The position numbers and the translations under genes are program-made. Below, piece after piece: positions 28,589 through 35,835 of a stretch of DNA of 64,000 nt (positions within the stretch are counted from its first letter, which is position 1; each line of letters starts with the position of its first letter). A model generated the notes under the pieces. The model did no database searches, was not told the origin of the DNA, and worked only from the letters and a program-made list of their open reading frames with translations. The stretch comes from Thermodesulfobacterium hydrogeniphilum. GTDB lineage: Bacteria > Desulfobacterota > Thermodesulfobacteria > Thermodesulfobacteriales > Thermodesulfobacteriaceae. The DNA lies in assembly GCF_000746255.1 (NCBI RefSeq), contig NZ_JQKW01000011.1:61373-125372 (forward strand), given 5' to 3'.

Positions 28589-29581
28589 ATGAATTTTTAT
28601 TTTTTTACTAAATATTTTTTTATAAAAATCTTTATTGTTTTATATTTAATTTTAAATTTATTTCTCAGTTTGGGTATATGTGCAGAAAGTGCAAAAACTC
28701 CAAGTTCTGAAGAAGCGATTTTACAAGAAAAAGGTGGAGTTTTACTTCCAAAAGGCACTTTAGTTATTGAACCAGGATTTCAATACTCGCATACATCAAG
28801 AGCAAGAATAGCTATAAGTGGATTTACCATTTTAGAAGCGATAGTAATAGGTAAAATCAAGACAGAAGATATTAAAAAAGATGTGTTTATGGGATATCTT
28901 AATTTTCGTTATGGCCTTTTAAATAATCTTCAATTAGAAGCACAGGTCCCTTATATGTATCGTAAAGAGCGCTATGCTTACAAAGAGGATTCTTCTACTA
29001 CAGAAAAAACAGTTACAGATTCAAACATTGGTGATATCTCTTTTGGCGCTTCCTATCAAATTTTGTATGAAAAAGGAAGTATTCCGGATGTGGTGCTTAA
29101 TTTTAAAGTTAAAACAAAAACTGGTAAAGATCCTTATCATATAGAAACCAATGATAAAGGTATACCCAAGGAACTTCCTACAGGAAATGGTCACTGGGGA
29201 ATTTCTGGAGGTATAACATTAGTAAAAAGAAGCGATCCAGCTGTTTTGTTTGGTAGCTTAGCCTATTTTTATAATTTTAAACGGAATGTAGAAGGCTACG
29301 GAGAGATGAAACCTGGTAGCAGCATTGATTTTAGTATAGGTATGGCTTATGCTTTAAATGAAAAACTTTCTACTTATATTTCGTATGATCAAAAAATATA
29401 TTCTCATACAACACAAGAAGGTGAAGATGTTGTAGGAACTGATTTTAATGTAGGTATGCTTTATTTTGGGACTTCTTATGTAATATCCCCTAAAACATCT
29501 CTTAATTTTTCAGTAGGAGTAGGACTCACTAATGATGCTCCGGATGTTACTGTTGAGATCAGACTTCCTATAAAATTTTAA
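28589..29581 (+). CDS. fapF: FapF-like outer-membrane beta-barrel transporter
   Basis: 330 residues from the ATG at 28589; an earlier in-frame ATG at 28580 overlaps the -10 box and is unlikely. A long hydrophobic signal peptide (about 1-33) is followed by amphipathic beta strands ('GTLVIEPGFQYSHTS', 'LQLEAQVPYMYRKERY', 'FNVGMLYFGTSYVI') and ends in 'VTVEIRLPIKF', a C-terminal Phe typical of outer-membrane barrels. It resembles the PF13557 'MetA-pathway' family to which FapF, the amyloid secretion pore, belongs. The N-terminal coiled-coil plug of Pseudomonas FapF is missing or very short here. The gene is two bases from the convergent regulator. The FapF role is inferred from the neighbours. 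Confidence 0.72.
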   Translation: MNFYFFTKYFFIKIFIVLYLILNLFLSLGICAESAKTPSSEEAILQEKGGVLLPKGTLVIEPGFQYSHTSRARIAISGFTILEAIVIGKIKTEDIKKDVFMGYLNFRYGLLNNLQLEAQVPYMYRKERYAYKEDSSTTEKTVTDSNIGDISFGASYQILYEKGSIPDVVLNFKVKTKTGKDPYHIETNDKGIPKELPTGNGHWGISGGITLVKRSDPAVLFGSLAYFYNFKRNVEGYGEMKPGSSIDFSIGMAYALNEKLSTYISYDQKIYSHTTQEGEDVVGTDFNVGMLYFGTSYVISPKTSLNFSVGVGLTNDAPDVTVEIRLPIKF

Positions 29582-29583
29582 TT

Positions 29584-31050
29584 TTATTTAGGTATGTTTA
29601 TTTCGTAATATTTGATAAGATTATAGATTGTTGGTCTACTTACATTCAAAGCTTTAGCTGTTTTACTTATGTTAAAATTGTAATTTTCAAGTGTTTTTAT
29701 CAGTTTATTTTTATCTATATATGATCTTCTTCTATATTTTTTATTTTCTTGAGAAAAATTTATCATTGGTTCTGTTAATTCATCAATCCCGAGATCTTTA
29801 GAGGTGACTTCTGTACTTTCAGATAATACTAAAGCTCTTCGAATTTTATTAATCAACTCTCTTACATTTCCTGGCCAATCATATTCCATAATAGCTTTTT
29901 TGGCATCCTCAGAAAATTGTTTAAAATTTATATTATATTCTTTAGCAAATCTTTTTAAAAAATAATTAGCTAAAACAATTTTATCATTTCCTCTATCTTT
30001 TAAAGATGGCAGCTCTATAGTAAATACACTTAAACGGTAATATAAATCTGCCCTAAAATTCCCATTTTTTACTTCATTTTCAAGATCTCTATTTGTTGCA
30101 GCAATAACTCTTACATCAACTTTTTTAGATTTTTCACTTCCTATTCTTTCAACAATTCCATCTTCTAAAAATCTTAAAATTTTTGCTTGTAAAGATAAAG
30201 GCAGTTCTCCTATTTCATCAAGGAAAAGTATTCCTCCATTAGCTAATTCTACTTTTCCGTTTTTAACATTATATGCTCCTGTAAAAGCACCTTTTTCATA
30301 TCCAAAAAGTTCTGCTTCCAGTAAATTTTCTGGAATAGATGCGCAATTTATTACTATAAAAGGTCTACCTTTTCTCGAACTCTTTTCATAAATAGCTTTA
30401 GCTACCAACTCTTTACCTGTGCCACTTTCTCCCAAAATCAAGACCGGAATATCTAATGGAGCTACTTTTCTTATTAGAGAAAAAATTTTTAGCATCTTCT
30501 CACAAGTCCCTACAAATTCTACATTTTCATCATAATTTCCTTTGGATAACAAAGATTTATTAAAGTTTATGTAAAATTCAATTAAATCATCAATTTTTAT
30601 TTGATTTGATAAGTTTTTAAGTCTATATAAAAATGTCTGTTTAAAATGATTAAACACATATTCAGAATTAAATATTTCTAAAGAAAAATGACAATTTGGA
30701 CAAACAACGTCATTATCAAGTAAAGAATTACAATATGGACAAGTTTCCCAAGAAGTAGAATATAAATTACTACAGATGAATTTCCAAAGCTTTAAAAATA
30801 TTTCTTTTTCTGTAATTAAAAATTCTAAAGCAGTTCCTTTATCATCTTCTCTTATCTTCTTTGCAGGAATTCTTAATTCTGTATCTTTATAAGGTATTAA
30901 AATTTCTATAATATCTTTTTTTGATGGAATTTTATTTTTTAAAAAACATCCGCTTAAACTTAAGCCTTCTAATATTACTCTTTTTTTTTCAAATTCTTCA
31001 GAAGATATAATAGCATTTACAGGTTTTTTAAGGCGAATATCTAAACGCAT
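29584..31050 (-). CDS. Sigma-54-dependent regulator with PilZ-like and zinc-ribbon N-terminal domains
   Basis: 488 residues. Residues 1-90 look like a PilZ domain: RxxxR as 'RLDIR' (2-6) and an SxxG turn in 'GLSLSGCFL' (about 29-37). Next is a zinc ribbon ('CPYCNSLLDNDVVCPNC', about 108-124). The AAA+ domain (about 175-410) has Walker A 'LGESGTGKELV', the sigma-54 contact loop 'GAFTGA' and Walker B 'GGILFLDEIGELP'. A Fis-type HTH ends the protein ('NISKTAKALNVSRPTIYNLI'). PilZ domains bind c-di-GMP. It is transcribed away from the amyloid operon, which has a sigma-54 promoter, so it is the likely activator of that operon. Confidence 0.88.
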   Translation of the reverse strand: MRLDIRLKKPVNAIISSEEFEKKRVILEGLSLSGCFLKNKIPSKKDIIEILIPYKDTELRIPAKKIREDDKGTALEFLITEKEIFLKLWKFICSNLYSTSWETCPYCNSLLDNDVVCPNCHFSLEIFNSEYVFNHFKQTFLYRLKNLSNQIKIDDLIEFYINFNKSLLSKGNYDENVEFVGTCEKMLKIFSLIRKVAPLDIPVLILGESGTGKELVAKAIYEKSSRKGRPFIVINCASIPENLLEAELFGYEKGAFTGAYNVKNGKVELANGGILFLDEIGELPLSLQAKILRFLEDGIVERIGSEKSKKVDVRVIAATNRDLENEVKNGNFRADLYYRLSVFTIELPSLKDRGNDKIVLANYFLKRFAKEYNINFKQFSEDAKKAIMEYDWPGNVRELINKIRRALVLSESTEVTSKDLGIDELTEPMINFSQENKKYRRRSYIDKNKLIKTLENYNFNISKTAKALNVSRPTIYNLIKYYEINIPK

Positions 31051-31190
31051 TTTTAATTATCTTTATTTAATAAATTATTTTATAATAAAAATGTCTATAA
31101 TAGATTTTAAAATAATGCAAAAAAATATAGTTTCAAGGAATAAAAAAACAAAAAATTTAAAGTATTTTTATAAAACTGTAATATAGTCAA

Positions 31191-31235
31191 TTTACAATCT
31201 TTTACATCTTTTTACATTTTTTACACATTTTACAG
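31191..31235 (+). repeat. Five helically phased TTTACA repeats upstream of the sigma-54 promoter
   Basis: The trinucleotide ACA of T3-5ACA repeats at 31194, 31204, 31214, 31223 and 31232, i.e. steps of 10, 10, 9 and 9 bases, close to one DNA turn. The array ends about 45 bases before the -24 element. Position suits an activator-binding (enhancer) array, or a phased T-tract bend that helps looping. Confidence 0.65.
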
Positions 31236-31278
31236 TTTCTATTTTCTCTTTCATTAAGGAAATCCACAGTTTAAGTTC

Positions 31279-31295
31279 TGGCATGATTATTGCGG
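31279..31295 (+). promoter_or_regulatory. Sigma-54 (-24/-12) promoter of the amyloid operon
   Basis: TGGCATGATTATTGCGG contains the invariant GG (31280-31281) and GC (31292-31293) exactly 10 bases apart, matching the TGGCAC-N5-TTGC consensus closely. Predicted start near 31305 leaves about 4 bases before the ATG at 31309. A sigma-54 activator gene is divergent from it. Confidence 0.8.
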
Positions 31296-31308
31296 TATAT
31301 AAAATATT

Positions 31309-31617
31309 ATGAAAATAAAATCCAAAATAAAAAATTTAACTATTATAAGCCTGCTCACCTTTTTCTTACTTTTACCTAACATTGGGGAAAGCGAAGAAAA
31401 TTTATTTTTATACCCTGATCTTAAAATTTTTAATTCCCGTTCTTTAAATGAGGTAATTGGTGGTAAAGAAACTGGATCTATTTATTACATAGAAAAAAAT
31501 AAAATTATTTTATGGGATGAAGCTAATGAAGCTAAAAAAGTTAAAATTACCCAGTTAAACATTTTTAAAGGTGATAATAACATAGGTTACTCTACACTTA
31601 TAATATCTTCTAAATAG
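31309..31617 (+). CDS. Small exported protein with double-glycine leader-like motif (FapA position)
   Basis: 102 residues: signal peptide (about 1-28), then 'SRSLNEVIGGKETG' with the GG at residues 51-52, and a 50-residue C-terminal part ending in 'FKGDNNIGYSTLIISS', which faintly recalls the amyloid repeat. It is the first gene after the sigma-54 promoter, the place of the chaperone fapA in Pseudomonas, but I see no clear sequence match to FapA. The SLxE(V/I)xGG motif is shared, at the same residue numbers, with the last gene of the operon. No Shine-Dalgarno; the leader would be about 4 bases. Confidence 0.75.
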   Translation: MKIKSKIKNLTIISLLTFFLLLPNIGESEENLFLYPDLKIFNSRSLNEVIGGKETGSIYYIEKNKIILWDEANEAKKVKITQLNIFKGDNNIGYSTLIISSK

Positions 31618-31627
31618 GAGAAACATG

Positions 31628-32191
31628 ATGAAAAAATTAGTAATAACTTCAATAATCTCTCTTTTATTTCTTAGTAGTGGAGTCTTGAGTGGAGAAATTA
31701 ACAAAACCACAATTACAGATCATGTATTTTCAGGTGCTTCTGGAGTAGCAGGGATAAATATGGCTTCTGGAAATAACCATGTTCAAGCTAATACGTGGAG
31801 AATAGGATTAGGAGAATATAATTTTGGACTTTTAAAACAGGATACAATATGTGTGAGTAAACCACCTGATAAATCTATAGATTTAATTGGAGGCAATGCT
31901 TTTTCTGGTGTAAAAGGCATTTTTTCTATAAATCAGGCTTCTGGTTCTGGAAGCGCTGAGGCTAATTTAGTTTCTATTTCTTTTGGTAAAAAATTGGGAA
32001 GTTCAGCTCTTGCTCAAACTGTAGCAAAAATAGATAAGCAAAATCTATATTCTGGTGAATCTTTAGATATTATTTCTGGAGCAGCCTTTTTTGAATCAAA
32101 AGGGGTAATACAGGTTAATCAATCAGCTGGGATAGGAAATGGTATTGCCAATACCTTTCATTTAAATTTTAACAGGGCAACTCTTAAATAA
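31628..32191 (+). CDS. fapB: FapB-like amyloid protein with three repeats
   Basis: 187 residues from the second of two adjacent ATGs; AGGAG seven bases upstream favours 31628 over 31625. A signal peptide (about 1-22) is followed by three imperfect repeats: 'FSGASGVAGINMASGNNHVQ', 'FSGVKGIFSINQASGSGSAE' and 'FESKGVIQVNQSAGIGNGIA', spaced about 55 residues apart. The pattern GxxGxxxxNxxxGxxxxxxN is that of FapB/FapC functional amyloids. Its place directly before the FapC-like gene matches fapB, the minor or nucleating subunit. Assignment rests on repeat pattern and order. Confidence 0.75.
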   Translation: MKKLVITSIISLLFLSSGVLSGEINKTTITDHVFSGASGVAGINMASGNNHVQANTWRIGLGEYNFGLLKQDTICVSKPPDKSIDLIGGNAFSGVKGIFSINQASGSGSAEANLVSISFGKKLGSSALAQTVAKIDKQNLYSGESLDIISGAAFFESKGVIQVNQSAGIGNGIANTFHLNFNRATLK

Positions 32192-32218
32192 CATAAAAAA
32201 CTTAAAAGGAGGTGTATG

Positions 32219-33331
32219 ATGTTAAAAAGAGTGCTTAGAAAAAAATTGGTTTTAGCAGGTGTTTTAGTAGTTTCAGTATCTTTATTAGCTCCTATGGGAG
32301 TTAAAGCTCAAGATGGAAATGGATATTGTGATGAGTCTTGTTCAGAATCACAGATTGGGAATTATGAAGTATCTCAAATAATGAACATTGAAGACACGCA
32401 AAGTTATTCTTCTACCATCATTACTGAAATTTCAATTACAGGTGAAGATGTAGAAGTAAGCGGATTAGTAAGAGCTCTCAGTAAAAATGATCAATTTGTT
32501 ATGTTCAATGAGATTGATAATTACGGAACTAAAAACGAAGGCTCAGTAAGTGGTGATGTTCTTAGTGGAGCGCAGGGTAACATAGGTACTAATGTAGTAG
32601 CAGGTGATTTTAATGCACAAAGTAATATAGTTGCAATTGCTACTGGAGAACAAGAAACTTCATTAGTTGAATCTAAGACTTTCAGTGTTCAAAAGGCTGA
32701 GTATAACTATGTAAATAATGAAGGAGTAACAAATACTGCTTCCGCAAGTGATAATGTATTATCAGGTGCACAAGGAAATATCGGACTTAATATTGCTGCT
32801 GGAGTTGATAACGCTCAAACAAATCAATTAGGTATAGCTGTTGGTTCAGCTAAGGTTGGAATAGCTGTAGCATATGTTCAGCAGAAATCTAAGTATAACA
32901 TAGTAAGCAATCAGCCTATCGTAGAAGAAACAGAAGGAGAAGGAATTCCCATTGAATTGGAAGTTCAAATGAACGAAGATATTTCTGGTAATTTGGATGG
33001 TAGTTATACTGGAACAGAAGAAGGAACAATATGGGATAGCTTTGGTAATCCAGAAAATACTTATACTGGAGATGCAGAGGGGACAGTTAGTGGAGATATA
33101 GGTATAGAGAATATTGAACTTACTGGAACTATTACAGGTTCTATACCTATAGGTATAGCAAATATTAACACCACAAATACAGCTTCTTTAAGTGGTAGTG
33201 TACTTTCAAGTGCAGTAGGGAACATAGGTGTTAATGTTGCAGCAGGAAGCAACAACCTTCAGACAAATACTCTTTCTGTAAGTTATACATCCGCAGGTGA
33301 ATCTGTAATTCCTGTTTCATCTGGAATTTAA
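32219..33331 (+). CDS. fapC: FapC-like major functional amyloid subunit
   Basis: 370 residues. Of two adjacent ATGs, 32219 has the better spacing from AGGAGGTG. The signal peptide is about 1-30. Three repeats of about 36 residues have the Fap signature: 'LSGAQGNIGTNVVAGDFNAQ', 'LSGAQGNIGLNIAAGVDNAQ' and 'LSSAVGNIGVNVAAGSNNLQ'. The R1-R2 linker is short (about 28 residues) and the R2-R3 linker long (about 110, Gly/Thr/Glu-rich). A cysteine pair 'YCDESC' sits near the mature N-terminus rather than at the C-terminus as in Pseudomonas FapC. Expected role: secreted through FapF and assembled into biofilm amyloid fibres. The strong Shine-Dalgarno and a partial terminator after the gene fit a highly expressed subunit. 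Confidence 0.85.
   Translation: MLKRVLRKKLVLAGVLVVSVSLLAPMGVKAQDGNGYCDESCSESQIGNYEVSQIMNIEDTQSYSSTIITEISITGEDVEVSGLVRALSKNDQFVMFNEIDNYGTKNEGSVSGDVLSGAQGNIGTNVVAGDFNAQSNIVAIATGEQETSLVESKTFSVQKAEYNYVNNEGVTNTASASDNVLSGAQGNIGLNIAAGVDNAQTNQLGIAVGSAKVGIAVAYVQQKSKYNIVSNQPIVEETEGEGIPIELEVQMNEDISGNLDGSYTGTEEGTIWDSFGNPENTYTGDAEGTVSGDIGIENIELTGTITGSIPIGIANINTTNTASLSGSVLSSAVGNIGVNVAAGSNNLQTNTLSVSYTSAGESVIPVSSGI
32540..33286 (+). repeat. Three Fap-type amyloid repeats within the FapC-like gene
   Basis: R1 at 32540-32647, R2 at 32732-32845 and R3 at 33179-33286, each coding about 36 residues around a conserved GNIGxNxxAG core with a following N-x-Q. DNA identity between units is partial, so these are old protein repeats, not recent DNA duplications. 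Confidence 0.8.
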
Positions 33332-33354
33332 GTAATATTTAAATATGTTATAAA

Positions 33355-33387
33355 GGGGGGACTTTGTCTCCCCTCATTTTTGTTTTT
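33355..33387 (+). terminator. Partial terminator between fapC and fapD
   Basis: GGGGGGAC / GTCTCCCC pair into an 8-bp stem (one G-T wobble) with a TTT loop, followed by TCATTTTTGTTTTT. It lies 24 bases after the fapC stop and before fapD, which has no promoter of its own that I can see, so it would lower expression of the downstream genes relative to the fibre subunit. Confidence 0.72.
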
Positions 33388-33402
33388 AGGAGTTTTTAAA
33401 AA

Positions 33403-34101
33403 ATGGTTTTTAAGATAATAAAAAATTTAAGTTTGAGTTTCTTTTTCTTTAGCTTTTTTCTATATCAAGGTGCTTATTCAGGAGAGGTAGAAGTTAAAAC
33501 AGGTTCTTGTGGAGGTTATATCCAAAAACATGTATTGAGTATGAAAGAACTTCGTTTTAAAAATCTTATCAAACAAAAATATGATCTAAGTTGTGGAAGT
33601 GCTGCTCTTGCTTCTTTACTTAAATATTATTACAACTTTGATATTAATGAAGAAAATATAATAAAAAATATTTTAAAACACGCTGATATAAAAAAAATCA
33701 AAGCTCGTGGCTTTTCAATGTTAGATTTAAAAAAAGGAGCTGAAAGATTAGGTTTCAAAGCAGAAGGTTATAAAGTACCCTTTGAAAAGTTGTCTTTAAT
33801 AAATATTCCTACTATCGTTCTTTTAAATATTAACAATTATAAACATTTTGTAATTTTAAAAGGTGTAAAAGGTAATAAAGTATTTTTAGCAGATCCAGCT
33901 TATGGTCATAAAGTAATGGATTTAAGTCAGTTTAAAAAGTCTTGGAATGGTATTCTTCTTGCTGTTTTTGGAAAAAGGCCAAAAGAAACAGTTTGGAAAC
34001 TTGATAATAAAAAAGTTCCAAAAGAAAGTATTTGGGCATTAGAAAATAGTGTTATTACAAACTTTTTTTTAATAAAACAACCTTTTGAAATAAAACCTTA
34101 A
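33403..34101 (+). CDS. fapD: FapD-like exported C39-family cysteine peptidase
   Basis: 232 residues with a signal peptide (about 1-27). The C39 core is intact: oxyanion Gln58 and catalytic Cys64 in 'KQKYDLSCGSAALASLL', His148 in 'NNYKHFVILKG' and Asp164 in 'VFLADPAYG'. C39 peptidases normally cut after double-glycine motifs on the cytoplasmic side of ABC exporters; FapD-type proteins are free-standing and periplasmic. Two neighbouring genes encode matching GG motifs, making them candidate substrates. AGGAG lies 10 bases before the ATG. Confidence 0.85.
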   Translation: MVFKIIKNLSLSFFFFSFFLYQGAYSGEVEVKTGSCGGYIQKHVLSMKELRFKNLIKQKYDLSCGSAALASLLKYYYNFDINEENIIKNILKHADIKKIKARGFSMLDLKKGAERLGFKAEGYKVPFEKLSLINIPTIVLLNINNYKHFVILKGVKGNKVFLADPAYGHKVMDLSQFKKSWNGILLAVFGKRPKETVWKLDNKKVPKESIWALENSVITNFFLIKQPFEIKP

Positions 34102-34113
34102 AGGAGATTTGAT

Positions 34114-34611
34114 ATGTTTAAAAAAACTTTTTTAATTATAAGTTTTATATCAGTAATAACTCTATTTATAGGAGTATTTAAAGGATTTGCAATTGAAAAT
34201 GAAATTAACAACATTTTTAATGACGAAAAATTAGTTAAAAGTGAGTCTTTACAGGAAATAAGAGGCGGTTATAAGGGGATTTATTTTCAAGTAATTTTTA
34301 CAGGATATTGGGATGATTTGGGACACGATGTTCGTATAGAAGGTAGTAATGACTTTATAGGTATGAAAAATAATCAAGATACTTCTGACTTTTCAAAAAA
34401 TACAGTTTCTTCATCTGGAGTAAAAGTAAAAAGTTTTGCTATTATAGGAAATTTTAATGGAGCAAATGGAATTTTCCAGATCAATCAAGTTCCAGGTTCA
34501 AATAATATTGTAAGAAATAATTTAATAATAAATATAAATATATTTAATGATCAAGAACCACCTACTAAATCTTTAAATGAAATGTTCGGGAATATGCCAT
34601 TAAACTTATAA
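34114..34611 (+). CDS. FapE-like exported protein with GG motif and one amyloid repeat
   Basis: 165 residues: hydrophobic signal region (about 5-26), leader-like 'SESLQEIRGGYKG' with GG at residues 51-52, and one repeat-like block near residues 110-140 ('NGANGIFQINQVPGSNNIVR'). AAAGGAG lies eight bases before the ATG. In Pseudomonas fapE follows fapD and encodes a fibre-associated protein with FapB/C-like repeats; position and repeat fit that role, though the GG motif also links it to the first gene of this operon. Last gene of the operon. Confidence 0.72.
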   Translation: MFKKTFLIISFISVITLFIGVFKGFAIENEINNIFNDEKLVKSESLQEIRGGYKGIYFQVIFTGYWDDLGHDVRIEGSNDFIGMKNNQDTSDFSKNTVSSSGVKVKSFAIIGNFNGANGIFQINQVPGSNNIVRNNLIININIFNDQEPPTKSLNEMFGNMPLNL

Positions 34612-34686
34612 ATTTCATTATTTAAAAATGAGATATTAATTTATATAAAGTTTATCAAAAAACCTTATATAAACTTTCCCAAGCAC

Positions 34687-34714
34687 TTGACAAAATAAAT
34701 AAAGCGGTTATTTT
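34687..34714 (+). promoter_or_regulatory. Promoter of tRNA-Ala
   Basis: TTGACA (34687-34692), a 16-base spacer and TATTTT (34709-34714), about 20 bases before the tRNA 5' end. Confidence 0.65.
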
Positions 34715-34733
34715 AAAAATTAACTTAAAAAGT

Positions 34734-34808
34734 GGGGCCGTAGCTCAGAGGGAGAGCGCGTGAATGGCATTCACGAGGTCGTGGGTTCAAGTCCCACCGG
34801 CTCCACCA
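34734..34808 (+). tRNA. tRNA-Ala (anticodon GGC)
   Basis: A full cloverleaf with encoded CCA. The acceptor stem GGGGCCG/CGGCTCC contains the G3-U70 pair that marks alanine tRNA. The anticodon stem CGTGA/TCACG encloses ATGGCAT, giving anticodon GGC. D-arm 'TAGCTCAG' and T-loop 'GGTTCAAGTCC' are standard. No intron. The region after it (34809-35035) holds no gene that I can see. Confidence 0.97.
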
Positions 34809-34966
34809 AAAGTGAGTTCTTTATTTCGGTTAAATTATCATAAAGATTTATTCCTTCTGTTTCAAAAAAGATTTTAATCTCCAAAAAACTGTTTGTTTAT
34901 TAATAAAAACTATAACTAATAAATTGAAATTTATTTTTTTCTAACCATAATTTTTATATACTATTG

Positions 34967-34994
34967 ATAAAAATAAAAAAAGGTTTATTTTTAT
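34967..34994. repeat. A/T-only inverted repeat upstream of a small gene
   Basis: ATAAAAATAAA / TTTATTTTTAT, 11 bp with a 6-base loop, 41 bases before the next ATG. It could be a weak terminator or simply reflect AT-rich composition. The rest of 34809-35035 shows nothing recognisable. Confidence 0.35.
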
Positions 34995-35035
34995 TGAAAT
35001 GTTAAACAAATTTTTTTCCACAAAGGGTTTAAATT

Positions 35036-35239
35036 ATGGCTAACAAAATTGTTAATTTAGATCAAAAAGTAAAAACATCTGAAGAAACTAAATTATCTCC
35101 TTTAGATGAAATTACTCTTAGAACCACCAAAGAAATTGTTATTAAATTTATAGAAATGGGGAGATGCTCTCCTGGGACTTTTGAGGAGGTTTTTACTCAG
35201 GTTTTTAATGTAATTAAAAAAACTCTTACCAAATCTTAA
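35036..35239 (+). CDS. Conserved-looking 67-residue protein of unknown function
   Basis: Small, soluble and probably helical, without signal peptide or cysteines apart from one ('MGRCSPGTFEEVF'). The block 'TLRTTKEIVIKFIEMGRCSP' gives it the look of a real small regulatory or structural protein, but I cannot name a family. It is followed eight bases later by a flavoprotein gene, so they may be co-transcribed. The Shine-Dalgarno is weak (AAAGGG, 12 bases upstream). Confidence 0.6.
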   Translation: MANKIVNLDQKVKTSEETKLSPLDEITLRTTKEIVIKFIEMGRCSPGTFEEVFTQVFNVIKKTLTKS

Positions 35240-35247
35240 AAAATTTA

Positions 35248-35835
35248 ATGTATCTTCTTGCTATTCATGGTAGTCCCAGAAAAAATGGAAATACAGAAAT
35301 ATTATTAGATGCTTTTTTGAATGGAGTAAATCAACATTTTATTGTTGAAAAAATCAGACTTTCAGAACTAAATTATCAGCCTTGTTTAGAATGTGGAAAA
35401 TGCGAGAAGCAAGGAACTTGCATTCTTCAAGACGATTTTCAGCTCCTTTATGAAAAAATCTTAAAAGCTGATTTTTTAGTAATTGCTACCCCTGTATTTT
35501 TTTATAATCATACTTCTTATGTGCAGGCTTTTTTTGAAAGATTTCAAGTTTTTTGGGTAAGAAAATATCTTCTAAAATTGCCCCATCCTTTTAATAAACA
35601 ACCCAAAGGAATACTGTTATCCTTAGGTGCTACTAAAGGTGCTAAAATTTTTGAGGCTACTATAAGAAGCTTTAAATATGTCTTAGATACTATTTATGGA
35701 AAATATGTAGGAGGTTTATTTTTTAGAAACATAGAAAAAAAAGGAGAAATTTTAAATTATCCAGAATATTTAGAAAAAGCCAAAAATTTGGGAATTCAAA
35801 TAGCTACTCTACCTGAAGAAAAGTGGGAATTATAA
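35248..35835 (+). CDS. NADPH-dependent FMN reductase-type flavoprotein
   Basis: 195 residues. The N-terminal flavodoxin-like FMN loop 'IHGSPRKNGNTEILLDAF' (about 5-22) and a cysteine cluster 'CLECGKCEKQGTC' (about 47-59) are those of iron-sulfur flavoprotein/NADPH-dependent FMN reductase relatives. 'ATPVFFYNHTSYVQAFFERF' is the typical second FMN contact. Role: anaerobic electron transfer or reduction of small oxidants, substrate unknown. The 3' end overlaps the convergent thiE by 6 bases. Confidence 0.85.
   Translation: MYLLAIHGSPRKNGNTEILLDAFLNGVNQHFIVEKIRLSELNYQPCLECGKCEKQGTCILQDDFQLLYEKILKADFLVIATPVFFYNHTSYVQAFFERFQVFWVRKYLLKLPHPFNKQPKGILLSLGATKGAKIFEATIRSFKYVLDTIYGKYVGGLFFRNIEKKGEILNYPEYLEKAKNLGIQIATLPEEKWEL

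Noticed and set aside
31191..31235. CRISPR-like array
   Set aside because: Units are only about 10 bases with no unique spacers of CRISPR size; no cas genes nearby.
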